Shown: piece after piece, positions 1 to 6,964 of the stretch
Layout of the letters: each line of letters opens with the position of its first letter
Position numbering within the stretch: the first letter of the stretch is position 1
Origin: Opitutus sp. GAS368
GTDB taxonomy: Bacteria > Verrucomicrobiota > Verrucomicrobiia > Opitutales > Opitutaceae
Direction: 5' to 3'
DNA length: 64,000 nucleotides
Assembly: GCF_900104925.1 (NCBI RefSeq)
Contig: NZ_LT629735.1
Span: 3,393,001 to 3,457,000 of the forward strand
The notes under the pieces: generated by a model
The model's input: the letters and a program-made list of their open reading frames with translations, nothing else
Told to the model about the DNA's origin: nothing
Database searches by the model: none
Made by a program: the position numbers and the translations under genes

Positions 1-1405
1 CGTCCACCGAGCCGGAGACTTCCTTGAGGGCCTCGATGCCCTCGGCGGCCACCTTGCGGGCCGTGTCGTTCTTGTCGTGGCCGTAGCGGGCGGCCGAGCC
101 GGCCTTCATCGCGGCGTGACTGCCCATGCCGCGGTATTGTTTGTAGAGCTTGCCCGAGATTTCCATGATCTCGCCCGGCGCCTCGCGGCAGCCGGCGAGC
201 AGGCCGCCGAGGATGACGGCGTCGGAGAGGGTGAGGGCCTTGACGATGTCGCCCGACTTCGTGATGCCGCCGTCGGCGATGAGGCGGACGCCCTTCCTGG
301 CGGCACCCTGGGCGGAGACATGGAGCGCGGTGAGCTGCGGGATGCCGACGCCCGCCACCATGCGCGTGGTGCAGATGGAGCCCGGGCCCTGGCCGATCTT
401 GATGGCGTTGGCGCCGGCGGCGGCGAGGAACTCGACGCCCGCGCCGCTGGTGACGTTGCCGGCGATGATGGGCAGGTCCTTGAACTGGCCGCGGATGAGC
501 TTCACGACATCGCCGACGCCGGCGGTGTGCCCGTGTGCCGTGGAGACGGCGACGATGTCCACGGCCTCGCGGACGAGTTCGCCCACGTGGTCGAAGATCT
601 TGTCGCGGTCGAGGGAGCCGTCGGGCTTGCGGATCGGGGAGACGGCCGCGCCGACGACGAGGCGGAAATGCGAGTCGCGCGCCGGCTTGCGGCGGGACTT
701 CGCCTCGTTGGTGATGCGCTCGATGTCGGAGATGGTGACGAGGCCGCGCAGGTGGTCCTTGTCGTCGACGACGAGGACCTTGTGGATGCCCACGTTCTCG
801 GTGAAAAACTTGTCCGCGGCCTTGATCGGGTCGGCGGCCATCTGTCTCTCGGAGACGGTGATGAGCTGCTTGCGGGGCGTCATGACCTCGGCGACCTGCT
901 TCGACTTGTAGCGGTCCTTGACGAGGTTGCCGGAGAGGAGGCCGGCGAGCTTGCCGTGGCTGTCCACGACGGGGAAGGTGCGGAAGTCGAAGCGCTTCTG
1001 GTCGATCATCGCCAGGACCTCGCTGACGAGCATGTCCGGCGTGACGGTGATGGGGTCCTGGATGAGGCCGTGGATGTGGCGCTTCACGCGGGCGACCTCC
1101 TTGATCTGGTCCTTGCCCGGCAGGTTGTAATGGATGAGGCCGAGACCGCCGTTGAGTGCCATGGCGATGGCCATGCGCGACTCGGTCACGGTGTCCATGT
1201 CGGACGAGATGATGGGGATCTGCAGCCGCAGGCCCTCGGCGAGGGTGGTGGCCAGGTCGGTGTCCTTCGGGAGGATCTCCGAGTGGAGCGTGGCGAGCGA
1301 GACGTCGTCGTAGGTCAGCGCGCTCGGCAGGTTGGCGGCGAAGAAGCGGTCGGCGGGCAGGTAGAAGTCCGAATCGCTGGCGGAAGAGGCAACAGGCTTG
1401 GTCAT
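1..1405 (-). CDS. guaB: IMP dehydrogenase, C-terminus beyond window
   Basis: Oxidises IMP to XMP with NAD+, the committed step of GMP synthesis in the cytosol. Reading the minus strand from the ATG at 1405 gives a continuous protein beginning [20 protein letters not shown]. It shows the N-terminal barrel strand with [13 protein letters not shown], then a CBS pair at roughly residues 100-215 ([13 protein letters not shown] and [11 protein letters not shown]). Next come the catalytic loop GPGSICTTR with its cysteine and the IMP-binding stretch [11 protein letters not shown]. The reading frame is open to position 1, so only the last residues are missing. No operon partner is visible. The large plus-strand frames over this gene are shadows of its GC-rich codons. 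Identification is firm. Confidence 0.96.
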   Translation of the reverse strand, partial: MTKPVASSASDSDFYLPADRFFAANLPSALTYDDVSLATLHSEILPKDTDLATTLAEGLRLQIPIISSDMDTVTESRMAIAMALNGGLGLIHYNLPGKDQIKEVARVKRHIHGLIQDPITVTPDMLVSEVLAMIDQKRFDFRTFPVVDSHGKLAGLLSGNLVKDRYKSKQVAEVMTPRKQLITVSERQMAADPIKAADKFFTENVGIHKVLVVDDKDHLRGLVTISDIERITNEAKSRRKPARDSHFRLVVGAAVSPIRKPDGSLDRDKIFDHVGELVREAVDIVAVSTAHGHTAGVGDVVKLIRGQFKDLPIIAGNVTSGAGVEFLAAAGANAIKIGQGPGSICTTRMVAGVGIPQLTALHVSAQGAARKGVRLIADGGITKSGDIVKALTLSDAVILGGLLAGCREAPGEIMEISGKLYKQYRGMGSHAAMKAGSAARYGHDKNDTARKVAAEGIEALKEVSGSVD

Positions 1406-1874
1406 CGTTGCCGTGAACGAAATACTCCTGCCGCGCCGAACCTCAAACAAAAAGCGCGCGGCAGAGACCTGAGACCTGAAACCTGAGACCTGAGGGTGAA
1501 AACCCACGCATTTTACAGGAGATAACGGAGCCAACAGAGGTAGTCTGAAGCTAGGAAACCACGCCCCCAAGCTCCTGGCTTTCTATAATCCTTCTCCGTT
1601 CCCTCTGTTTCCTCCTGTGGAGTTTACAGGATTGGAGGATTGAATTCAGCAAACTCAGGTTTGCTTCGCCATCTCCGCGTCAAGCGCTCCGTCAGGTCTC
1701 TCTGCCTCGGTTTCGCAAAGCGAGAACCGGGGACAGACACCGGGCGGGCAGCTCAGCCGCAGCGAAGGCTGCGCGACTGATCCCGGGCGCCCAGCAGGGC
1801 GCAACAGGAAGCCCGCAACGGCGAGGTTTCAGGTTTCTCTTCCCGGTCTTCCGTGTATTCTGTGGTGAAATTGC
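1406..1874. repeat. Intergenic repeat island between guaB and menC
   Basis: No gene is supported here. The stretch holds heptamer-type gagacct/gaaacct units (about 1464-1492), an 'acaggagataacggag...cctctgtttcctcctgtgg' inverted arrangement (about 1515-1620), and from about 1665 a longer repeat containing 'cgccatctccgcg' and 'tttcgcaaagcgagaacc'. The same long repeat is present in frame inside menE (3989-4140) and in altered form inside the GH-like gene near 42370-42480. The menC promoter should lie within the last 150 bases, but I see no convincing one. Confidence 0.7.
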
Positions 1875-2936
1875 ATGGCTTATCGCTTTGAGTTCAAACC
1901 TTACCGCCTGCCGTTGCGGGCGCCGCTGCGGACGGCCCACGGGGCCTGGACGGAGCGCGAGGGCCTCCTCGTGCGGCTGGAGGACCCGGCCGGCCGGGTC
2001 GGTTACGGGGAAATCGCCCCGCTGTCGTGGTTTGGGACGGAAACGTTGGCCGAAGCCGGGGAAATTTGCCGAAAGTTCGGGGCGACCGTGACAGACGAAC
2101 TCTTGGACGCTGTGCCGTCTCGCTTCGGCTGCGTGCGGTTCGCCTTGGCGTGTGCCAAGTCCGAGGTGGAGCGTGGCCTCCGGACGCGCTTAGGGGAATC
2201 CACAGAACAGAAAACCCGTCCGGAGGCCGGGTTCCACCTTACGACAAACACGCGTCTGCCGGTCGCCGCCCTGTTGCCGGCCGGTCGCGAGGCACTGGCC
2301 GCCTTGCCAGCCAAACTCGAGGCGGGTTATCTCGCCTTCAAGTGGAAGGTCGGCGTCGGAGCCGTAGACGATGAACTCGGGATTTTCGACGACCTGCTGG
2401 CTGCCCTGCCGGCCTACGCCAAGCTGCGGCTCGACGCCAACGGAGGCTGGGACCGCCGTCAGGCGGCCAAGTGGCTCGCGCGGTGCGCCGAGCGCCCGGT
2501 GGAATTCGTGGAGCAACCCGTGAACCCGGGCGACGAGGCCGCGCTGCTGGGTCTCGCGGCGGATTTTCCCGTGACGCTGGCACTCGACGAGTCGGTCACC
2601 GGTCTCGCGGCAGCGCAGCGCTGGCAGGGGCAGGGTTGGCGCGGGGTGTTCGTCCTCAAGCCCGCGCTGACGGGTCCGCTGGCCGAGCTCGCCGCCTGGG
2701 TGGCCGCGACCAAGGCCGATATTGTGCTCTCGAGCGCGATCGAAACGGCGCTGGGTCGGGCGGCAATCCTGCGGGCGGCGCTCACCCAGCCGCTGACCCA
2801 GCGGGCGCTCGGCTTCGGTGTCGGTGAGATTTTTGGCGATCGCCGCTGGGACGGCCCGTTCCTCGGGCCGGTGCTGGACGGCAGCTGGATCAAGGGAGTG
2901 GAACCGGAAGTGATCTGGAATGCCTTAAATCCCTGA
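1875..2936 (+). CDS. menC: o-succinylbenzoate synthase
   Basis: Dehydrates SHCHC to o-succinylbenzoate in menaquinone biosynthesis. It is an enolase-superfamily enzyme of 353 residues, a normal length. The N-terminal capping domain begins RFEFKPYRLPLRAPLRTAHG. The barrel shows the usual landmarks: a K-x-K pair in AFKWKVGV near residue 156, metal ligands in LRLDANGG (about 186), VEFVEQP (about 212) and LALDES (about 237), and a lysine in FVLKPALTG near 261. It starts at an ATG and is followed, after an inserted IS200-like element, by menE. The two were probably one transcription unit before the insertion. N-acylamino acid racemase is the main alternative in this superfamily, but the adjacent menE argues for menC. 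Confidence 0.9.
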   Translation: MAYRFEFKPYRLPLRAPLRTAHGAWTEREGLLVRLEDPAGRVGYGEIAPLSWFGTETLAEAGEICRKFGATVTDELLDAVPSRFGCVRFALACAKSEVERGLRTRLGESTEQKTRPEAGFHLTTNTRLPVAALLPAGREALAALPAKLEAGYLAFKWKVGVGAVDDELGIFDDLLAALPAYAKLRLDANGGWDRRQAAKWLARCAERPVEFVEQPVNPGDEAALLGLAADFPVTLALDESVTGLAAAQRWQGQGWRGVFVLKPALTGPLAELAAWVAATKADIVLSSAIETALGRAAILRAALTQPLTQRALGFGVGEIFGDRRWDGPFLGPVLDGSWIKGVEPEVIWNALNP

Positions 2937-3017
2937 GTTGTTGACCACGGATAACACGGATGAACATGGATGGTTTTTTTGCACAGGAGCCAACAGAGGG
3001 AACAGAGAAGTAAAGAT

Positions 3018-3540
3018 CCCCGGAGCAAGCTCCGGGGCATTTGATCAAGACAGCTCGAAATCCAACTGCCCCTTGTGCAACTGACGATACTCACTCTTCC
3101 CGCCCTGTCCCTGAACATACGCGGCTATCACCTTTTCGCTGCCGTGCTGACCCACCGTGTTTACGAAATAGCCCTCCCCCCAGAACGCTCCGCCCCACAA
3201 CTTCTGTTTCACTTCCGGCACCTGCGTGAACACCTCCCGTGCAACCACGCTCTTCACGAGCTGCACCATCCGACTCGGACTGTAACTCGGCACGGTTTGG
3301 ATGAGAAAGTGGACATGATCCCGATCCAACCCGATCTCCAGAAATCGAACCTCCCAGCGCTTCTCGATCTCCAAGCACACTTGCCGTAGCACCTCATCCA
3401 CCTTCTCACTCATCACCACCCGCCGATACTTCGCCGCGCACACCAAATGATACATCAACACAGAAACGTTGTGCGGCTTGTGCATATACCGACTCTCCAT
3501 CCCTCATCTTCCCATCCATCCAAGCCGGAGCAAGCTCCGG
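3018..3540 (-). mobile_element. IS200/IS605-like element bounded by hairpins
   Basis: The tnpA gene lies between two short perfect hairpins. The left one (3018-3037) is CCCCGGAGC-AA-GCTCCGGGG and the right one (3525-3540) is CCGGAGC-AA-GCTCCGG. IS200/IS605 elements characteristically carry imperfectly palindromic subterminal hairpins and no terminal inverted repeats. Sequence outside both hairpins (agtaaagatcc on the left, tattggacccaaag on the right) is shared with three tnpA-less elements at 8944-9076, 11945-12083 and 13652-13790. The exact cleavage points cannot be set from this sequence. It separates menC from menE. Confidence 0.75.
3045..3500 (-). CDS. tnpA: IS200/IS605-family transposase TnpA (Y1 HUH)
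   Basis: A single-strand DNA transposase of the HUH-tyrosine type, 151 residues, the normal size for IS200 TnpA. The HUH pair is H62 and H64 in DRDHVHFLIQ, and the catalytic tyrosine is Y128 in SEKVIAAYVQGQG. The family-typical WGGAFWGEGYFVNTVG precedes it. The start may instead be the methionine at 3485 (MHKPHNVSVLMYHLV), which aligns better with family N-termini. No TnpB or other accessory gene accompanies it, as in IS200 rather than IS605. The gene looks intact and so may be active. A REP-associated transposase is a possible alternative given the dispersed hairpins around it. Confidence 0.9.
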   Translation of the reverse strand: MESRYMHKPHNVSVLMYHLVCAAKYRRVVMSEKVDEVLRQVCLEIEKRWEVRFLEIGLDRDHVHFLIQTVPSYSPSRMVQLVKSVVAREVFTQVPEVKQKLWGGAFWGEGYFVNTVGQHGSEKVIAAYVQGQGGKSEYRQLHKGQLDFELS

Positions 3541-3769
3541 GGTATTGGACCCAAAGGGAATAAATCCAGCCCCTCCTGTATTTCCTCAGTTACCTCCTGT
3601 AAGAGACCTGTCTTGGCCTTTATCCGTTCTATGTTCCTGCACTGCCCATGAGCACCCGTGACAGTCACCCCTTCGCTTTCGCTGCGGGGCAACGCCTTCC
3701 GGCCTTGCCATCTTCGCGCGGTCGCGCTCCGTCCGTGCCATCCGTGGTTAAAAGATTTTGGCTCTCACC

Positions 3770-5221
3770 ATGACTCGTTCCGAACTAGCCTTATTGTTAG
3801 GCGCGTCCTCCGGTGTTGTCGCGGAGCCACGCCGCGGGCCCGTCGTAATCTCTGAGGCAGATCCCCGTAAATTTATGACCGCCCTTGCCGCCGCCGTGGC
3901 CGGAGACGGCGAGGTGTTCCTCGGCAGCCCGGCTTGGGGAGCGAACGAGCGCGCACAGTTGAAAGAACATCTTTCGCTAAATGGTCCGTCTGCTGTCCCT
4001 CAGGTTTGCTCCGCCATCTCCGCGCCAAGCGCTCCGTCAGGTCTCTCTGCCTCGGTTTCGCAAAGCGAGAACCGGGGACAGACACCGGGCGGGCAGCAGC
4101 CCGCAACGGCGAGGTCTCAGATTTCTCAGCCAGCCGCGAGCGGCTGGCTTATGATCCCGACCGGCGGCACCTCGGGCCGGCTGAAGTTCGCGCGGCACGA
4201 CGAAGAGACGCTCGCCGCCGCCGTGGGCGGGTTCTCGCGGCACTTCGGCCTCGCTCAAGTCAACGCCGCCGGCGTGCTGCCGCTGCATCATGTCAGCGGG
4301 CTCATGGCCTGGCTGCGTTGCGCCCTGACCGGCGGCGAATACCGGCCGCTCGACTGGAAGGCGGTGGAGGGCGGCGACCTCCCCGTCCTGCCCGCGAAGC
4401 CCGCGGGCTGGACAATTTCGCTCGTGCCGACCCAGCTTGAGCGCCTGCTGAACTGTAGGGCGGGATCACCGCATCCCGCCTCGGGCGCATCCCTTGGCCA
4501 CGAGGCAAGGCGGGATGCGGAGATCCCGCCCTACAACCAAACCGCGGTGGAATGGCTGCGGCAGTTCCGCATCATCTTCCTTGGCGGCGGGCCGGCGTGG
4601 CCGGCGCTGCTCGACCGGGCGGCCGCCGCGGGGCTGCCGCTGTCGCTGGGCTACGGCATGACCGAGACGGCGGCGATGGTCACGGCCCTCCGGCCGGAGG
4701 AATTCCTGGCCGGGGCGCGGAACTGCGGCACGGCCCTGCCGCACGCGACGGTGCGGATCGGGGCCGACAACACGATCATCATTGGCGGCGATTCGCTGTT
4801 CCGCGGCTACCACCCGGCGTGGCGGGATCGGGGGGATTTCGAGACGCAGGACCACGGATTGATCGATGAGAGGAACCGCCTCTTCGTCCTGGGCCGGCGC
4901 GACGCGGTCATCATCACCGGCGGCGAGAAGGTGGAGCCGGCGGAGCTCGAGGCGGTGCTGCGCGGCACCGGGCAATTTCCGGACCTCGTCGTGCTTGGCC
5001 TGCCCGATGCCAGGTGGGGCCAGCTCCTGGTGGTCGTCTATCCCGGCAACGCCCACCCCAATTTCCACGAGGTGATCCGGGCGACAAACCACCTCGCAGA
5101 CTACAAGCGGCCGAAGCGCTACATCCCGCTGGTGGGGGCTTGGCCGGCCACCGGCCAGGGCAAGGTCAACCGCGCCGGGCTCGTGGAGCGGGTGGCGGCC
5201 CAGCTGAAGGAACGGCGGTGA
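3770..5221 (+). CDS. menE: o-succinylbenzoate-CoA ligase with repeat insertions
   Basis: Adenylates o-succinylbenzoate and transfers it to CoA in menaquinone synthesis. ANL-superfamily motifs are in order: the P-loop-like IPTGGTSGRLKFA (about residue 128), YGMTETAAMV (about 295), GRRDAVIITGGEKVEP, and the C-terminal catalytic lysine in ATGQGKVNRAG (about 464). I chose the ATG at 3770 (MTRSELALLLG); an upstream TTG at 3758 is less likely. Two segments are foreign to the family and repeat-derived: 3989-4140, just before the P-loop, and the palindrome at 4454-4535. Both keep the frame and fall between conserved blocks. The last 81 bases are duplicated, with divergence, at 5927-6007 behind a small cassette. 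An operon link to menC is interrupted by the IS200-like element. Confidence 0.88.
   Translation: MTRSELALLLGASSGVVAEPRRGPVVISEADPRKFMTALAAAVAGDGEVFLGSPAWGANERAQLKEHLSLNGPSAVPQVCSAISAPSAPSGLSASVSQSENRGQTPGGQQPATARSQISQPAASGWLMIPTGGTSGRLKFARHDEETLAAAVGGFSRHFGLAQVNAAGVLPLHHVSGLMAWLRCALTGGEYRPLDWKAVEGGDLPVLPAKPAGWTISLVPTQLERLLNCRAGSPHPASGASLGHEARRDAEIPPYNQTAVEWLRQFRIIFLGGGPAWPALLDRAAAAGLPLSLGYGMTETAAMVTALRPEEFLAGARNCGTALPHATVRIGADNTIIIGGDSLFRGYHPAWRDRGDFETQDHGLIDERNRLFVLGRRDAVIITGGEKVEPAELEAVLRGTGQFPDLVVLGLPDARWGQLLVVVYPGNAHPNFHEVIRATNHLADYKRPKRYIPLVGAWPATGQGKVNRAGLVERVAAQLKERR
3989..4140 (+). repeat. Long intergenic-type repeat in frame within menE
   Basis: This segment closely matches the intergenic repeat at about 1665-1830: both contain 'cgccatctccgcg', 'agcgctccgtcagg', 'tttcgcaaagcgagaacc' and 'ggggacagacaccggg'. 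Here it is translated without a stop into a Ser/Ala/Gln-rich stretch of roughly 50 residues (including APSAPSGLSASVSQSENRGQ) just upstream of the nucleotide-binding loop. It ends near a second short palindrome (agccagccgcgagcggctggct). Confidence 0.85.
4454..4535 (+). repeat. Palindromic element in frame within menE
   Basis: Two 28-base arms beginning TGTAGGGCGGGATC pair almost perfectly (one mismatch, A opposite A) around a loop of about 26 bases. The element is read through as about 28 residues (CRAGSPHPASGASLG then HEARRDAEIPPYN). Related ends, tgtaggg and ccctaca, occur between genes at 17070-17123. This is similar in concept to the coding palindromic elements of Rickettsia, but no relationship of sequence is claimed. 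Confidence 0.85.
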
Positions 5222-5230
5222 CCCAGGCTC

Positions 5231-5258
5231 TTGACCCGCTATCAAAATGAGCGATAGT
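5231..5258 (+). promoter_or_regulatory. Predicted promoter of the nucleotidyltransferase cassette
   Basis: TTGACC at 5231-5236, a 16-base spacer and GATAGT at 5253-5258, with exactly 6 bases left before the ATG at 5265. The start of transcription would fall on the start codon. The same geometry is seen at the other antitoxin genes in this window. The -10 match is moderate. Confidence 0.45.
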
Positions 5259-5264
5259 GCGACC

Positions 5265-5447
5265 ATGGTTAAGAAAGGCGAAATGCTGGTGGTGGGAACC
5301 ATCAAGGCGACTCCGATGGAACGCTTCGGCCGCAACCAGCGTCGAGCGGCGGCGGTCGCGCCCCAAGCCGGATCCAAGCCGGGGGTAATCCGTTTCCGGA
5401 CTTGGGAGGATTTTGCCGCATGGAAGGAGAAACGCGCGAAGAGCTGA
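5265..5447 (+). CDS. Small basic protein, putative antitoxin partner
   Basis: About 60 residues starting MVKKGEMLVVGTIKATPMERFG and ending FRTWEDFAAWKEKRAKS. I recognise no family. It precedes and overlaps the nucleotidyltransferase gene by 28 bases, and the pair occupies a short cassette between two copies of the menE 3' end. Small gene first, nucleotidyltransferase second, with translational overlap, is the arrangement of several type II/IV toxin-antitoxin systems. That role is an inference. A start at 5247 is possible but would leave the promoter-like -10 inside the gene. Confidence 0.55.
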   Translation: MVKKGEMLVVGTIKATPMERFGRNQRRAAAVAPQAGSKPGVIRFRTWEDFAAWKEKRAKS

Positions 5448-5920
5448 CGCGGCCGCCCGATGACCGTGATGTGGCGGCTCTCGCCCGGGAGCTTAACCGG
5501 CTTGGGGCGCGTTATGTCGTGATTGGCGGTGTGGCCATCAATCGGCTGGGATTTGTCCGGGCGACGGATGATCTCGATTTGCTGATTGCCCGTGACCTGG
5601 TCAACCAACGGCTGGTGCGGAAGGCGTTGGAGATTTTGCCGGACAAGGCGGTGCGCGAACTGGATGAACGGGAGGATCTGGCGGCTTGGGTCGTGGTCCG
5701 GATTAACGATGAGATCACCGTCGACTTGATGACCGAAGCCACCGGTATCGGATACGACGAGGCCGAGCGTTATATCGAATGGCAGGAGGTGCAGGGGGTG
5801 CGAGTGCCTTTCGCCAATGCGGAACTCATGCTGCGGTTCAAGCAAGGCTGGCGGGATAAGGACGCCATGGACAGGAAATACTTGGAAGAGCGCCGCAACA
5901 GCCCGCCCAAGGAGCCGTAG
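5420..5920 (+). CDS. Nucleotidyltransferase-fold protein, MNT/AbiEii-like
   Basis: About 167 residues from the ATG at 5420 (MEGETREELTRPPDDRDV); the frame is open further upstream. The signature GGVAINRLGFVRATDDLDLLI is the minimal nucleotidyltransferase core: a glycine pair followed by the D-x-D metal ligands. A third acidic residue is likely in ITVDLMTEATG. The C-terminus (ANAELMLRFKQGWRDKDAMD) matches the helical end of DUF6036/AbiEii-like proteins, which are often toxins that transfer nucleotides to tRNA or to partner proteins. The substrate cannot be read from sequence. Its gene is flanked by direct repeats of the menE 3' end, so it appears to have arrived as a cassette. Confidence 0.75.
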   Translation: MEGETREELTRPPDDRDVAALARELNRLGARYVVIGGVAINRLGFVRATDDLDLLIARDLVNQRLVRKALEILPDKAVRELDEREDLAAWVVVRINDEITVDLMTEATGIGYDEAERYIEWQEVQGVRVPFANAELMLRFKQGWRDKDAMDRKYLEERRNSPPKEP

Positions 5921-5926
5921 CGGTTC

Positions 5927-6007
5927 TGGCCGGCCACCGGCCAGGCCAAGGTCAACCGCGCCGGGCTCGTGGAACGGGTGCTGGCCCAGCTGAAGGAACG
6001 GCGGTAA
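5927..6007 (+). pseudogene. Displaced second copy of the menE 3' end
   Basis: An 81-base segment matching the last 81 bases of menE (5141-5221) with about five differences. It translates in the same frame to the MenE C-terminus, with G to A in the ATGQGK motif, A to L, one synonymous GAG to GAA change and TAA in place of TGA. Together the copies bracket a 0.7 kb cassette (5222-5926). The mix of synonymous and conservative differences suggests an allele that was once functional rather than a fresh copy. Confidence 0.85.
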
Positions 6008-6201
6008 CCTCAAGCAGGTTTTAACGCAGAGGACGCAGAGACCGCAGAGTTTTTAACCACTAATATCCACTAAGACCTCACTAATGTGTCTGCTTTCACC
6101 CGAGGCGGGCACCCGCAAGCATCCACCCTGCGTGAAACAGCTCCGGGCTGCGCCATCTCCGCGCTATGCGCTCCATCATTAGTGCCCAATTAGTGTGGAT
6201 T

Positions 6202-6348
6202 AGGGAGTGTTTTCAAACCCGGTTTGTCATCCTGAGCGGAGCGAAGGTTCCACGGCAGCGAAGGCCATATCACGAGCGAACGCATGGATTCTTCACTTCG
6301 TTCAGAATGACAGGAAACGAGTATCTGTTGGGTTTGAAAACACTCCCT
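6202..6348. mobile_element. MITE with GGGAGTGTTTTCAAAC inverted ends
   Basis: Left end aGGGAGTGTTTTCAAACCC and right end GGGTTTGAAAACACTCCC are inverted repeats about 145 bases apart, with no coding capacity. The left flank is TA, and the right flank TG may be a mutated TA. The interior carries the 'gtcatcctgagcggagcg...cattctgaa' type palindrome. A second copy with the same ends is at 52873-53060. A dinucleotide TA target would fit IS630/Tc1-type mobilisation, but no such transposase is in the window. Confidence 0.75.
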
Positions 6349-6375
6349 GGTGGTGAATCCGTTTGTCTCTGTGCT

Positions 6376-6603
6376 CTCTGTTCCCTCCTGTGAAATATTC
6401 CGTGTATTTCGGGTGTTGTTCCCTGCACTGCCCCGCGGGCACCCGTGCAGGTCACCCCTGCGGGGCTATGCCTGTGGCATGACCATCTCCGCGCTGCCGC
6501 GCTTCGTCCGTGGTTTTGATCGGAATTTTCAGGTTTCAGGTTTCAAGTTTCAGGTTTCTATATATCGGTGATTGTCACCGATGAATAAGACCGAGATCGG
6601 CAC
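6376..6603 (+). pseudogene. Duplicated polX upstream region and first codons
   Basis: This segment repeats 6758-6980 at a constant offset of 382 bases. It includes the repeat stretch, the TTTCAGG heptamers, the start-codon hairpin and the ATG at 6581. The copy then reads MNKTEIGTR and stops. Compared with the real gene it lacks 21 bases between two GACCGAGATCG words, so it looks like a slippage deletion within a truncated 5' copy. It is not a functional gene. Confidence 0.8.
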
Positions 6604-6945
6604 CCGGTGATAAGATGATAAGAGACCTGAAAGCTGAGGAGAAGCCCAAGGCATTTCACAGGAGCCAACGGAGATAACGGAGGAATTCAGAAGCCAAAAA
6701 GCCATGCTTCCGGTTTTTTTGGTTTTATGGATTCTGAATAAATCACTCCTGCCTTTCCTCTGTTCCCTCCTGTGAAATATTCCGTGTATTTCGGGTGTTG
6801 TTCCCTGCACTGCCCCGCGGGCACCCGTGCCGGTCACCCCTGCGGGGCCATGCCTGTGGCATGACCATCTCCGCGCTGCCGCGCTTCGTCCGTGGTTATG
6901 ATCGGAATTTTCAGGTTTCAGGTTTCAAGTTTCAGGTTTCTCTAT
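6604..6945. repeat. Repeat island upstream of polX
   Basis: No gene. It holds an 'acaggagccaacggagataacggag' left arm (from about 6658) with its cctctgttccctcctgt right arm (about 6757), a GC-rich 'cactgccccgcgggcacccgtg' stretch, and TTTCAGG-type heptamers at 6908-6940 directly before polX. No clear sigma70 promoter is visible in it. Confidence 0.6.
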
Positions 6946-6964
6946 ATCGGTGATTGTCACCGAT
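6946..6964 (+). promoter_or_regulatory. Perfect hairpin overlapping the polX start codon
   Basis: ATCGGTGA-TTG-TCACCGAT is a perfect 8-base stem with a 3-base loop. Its last two bases are the AU of the polX start codon (ATG at 6963). The same hairpin is kept in the truncated copy at 6564-6582. In mRNA it would sequester the initiation region, and no other Shine-Dalgarno sequence is apparent. It could equally be a protein-binding operator. Confidence 0.55.

Noticed and set aside
3045-3500. Calling the transposase a REP-associated (RAYT) type.
   Set aside because: Length and motifs fit the plain IS200 type equally well, and the hairpins lack an obvious RAYT tetranucleotide. Left as IS200/IS605-like.
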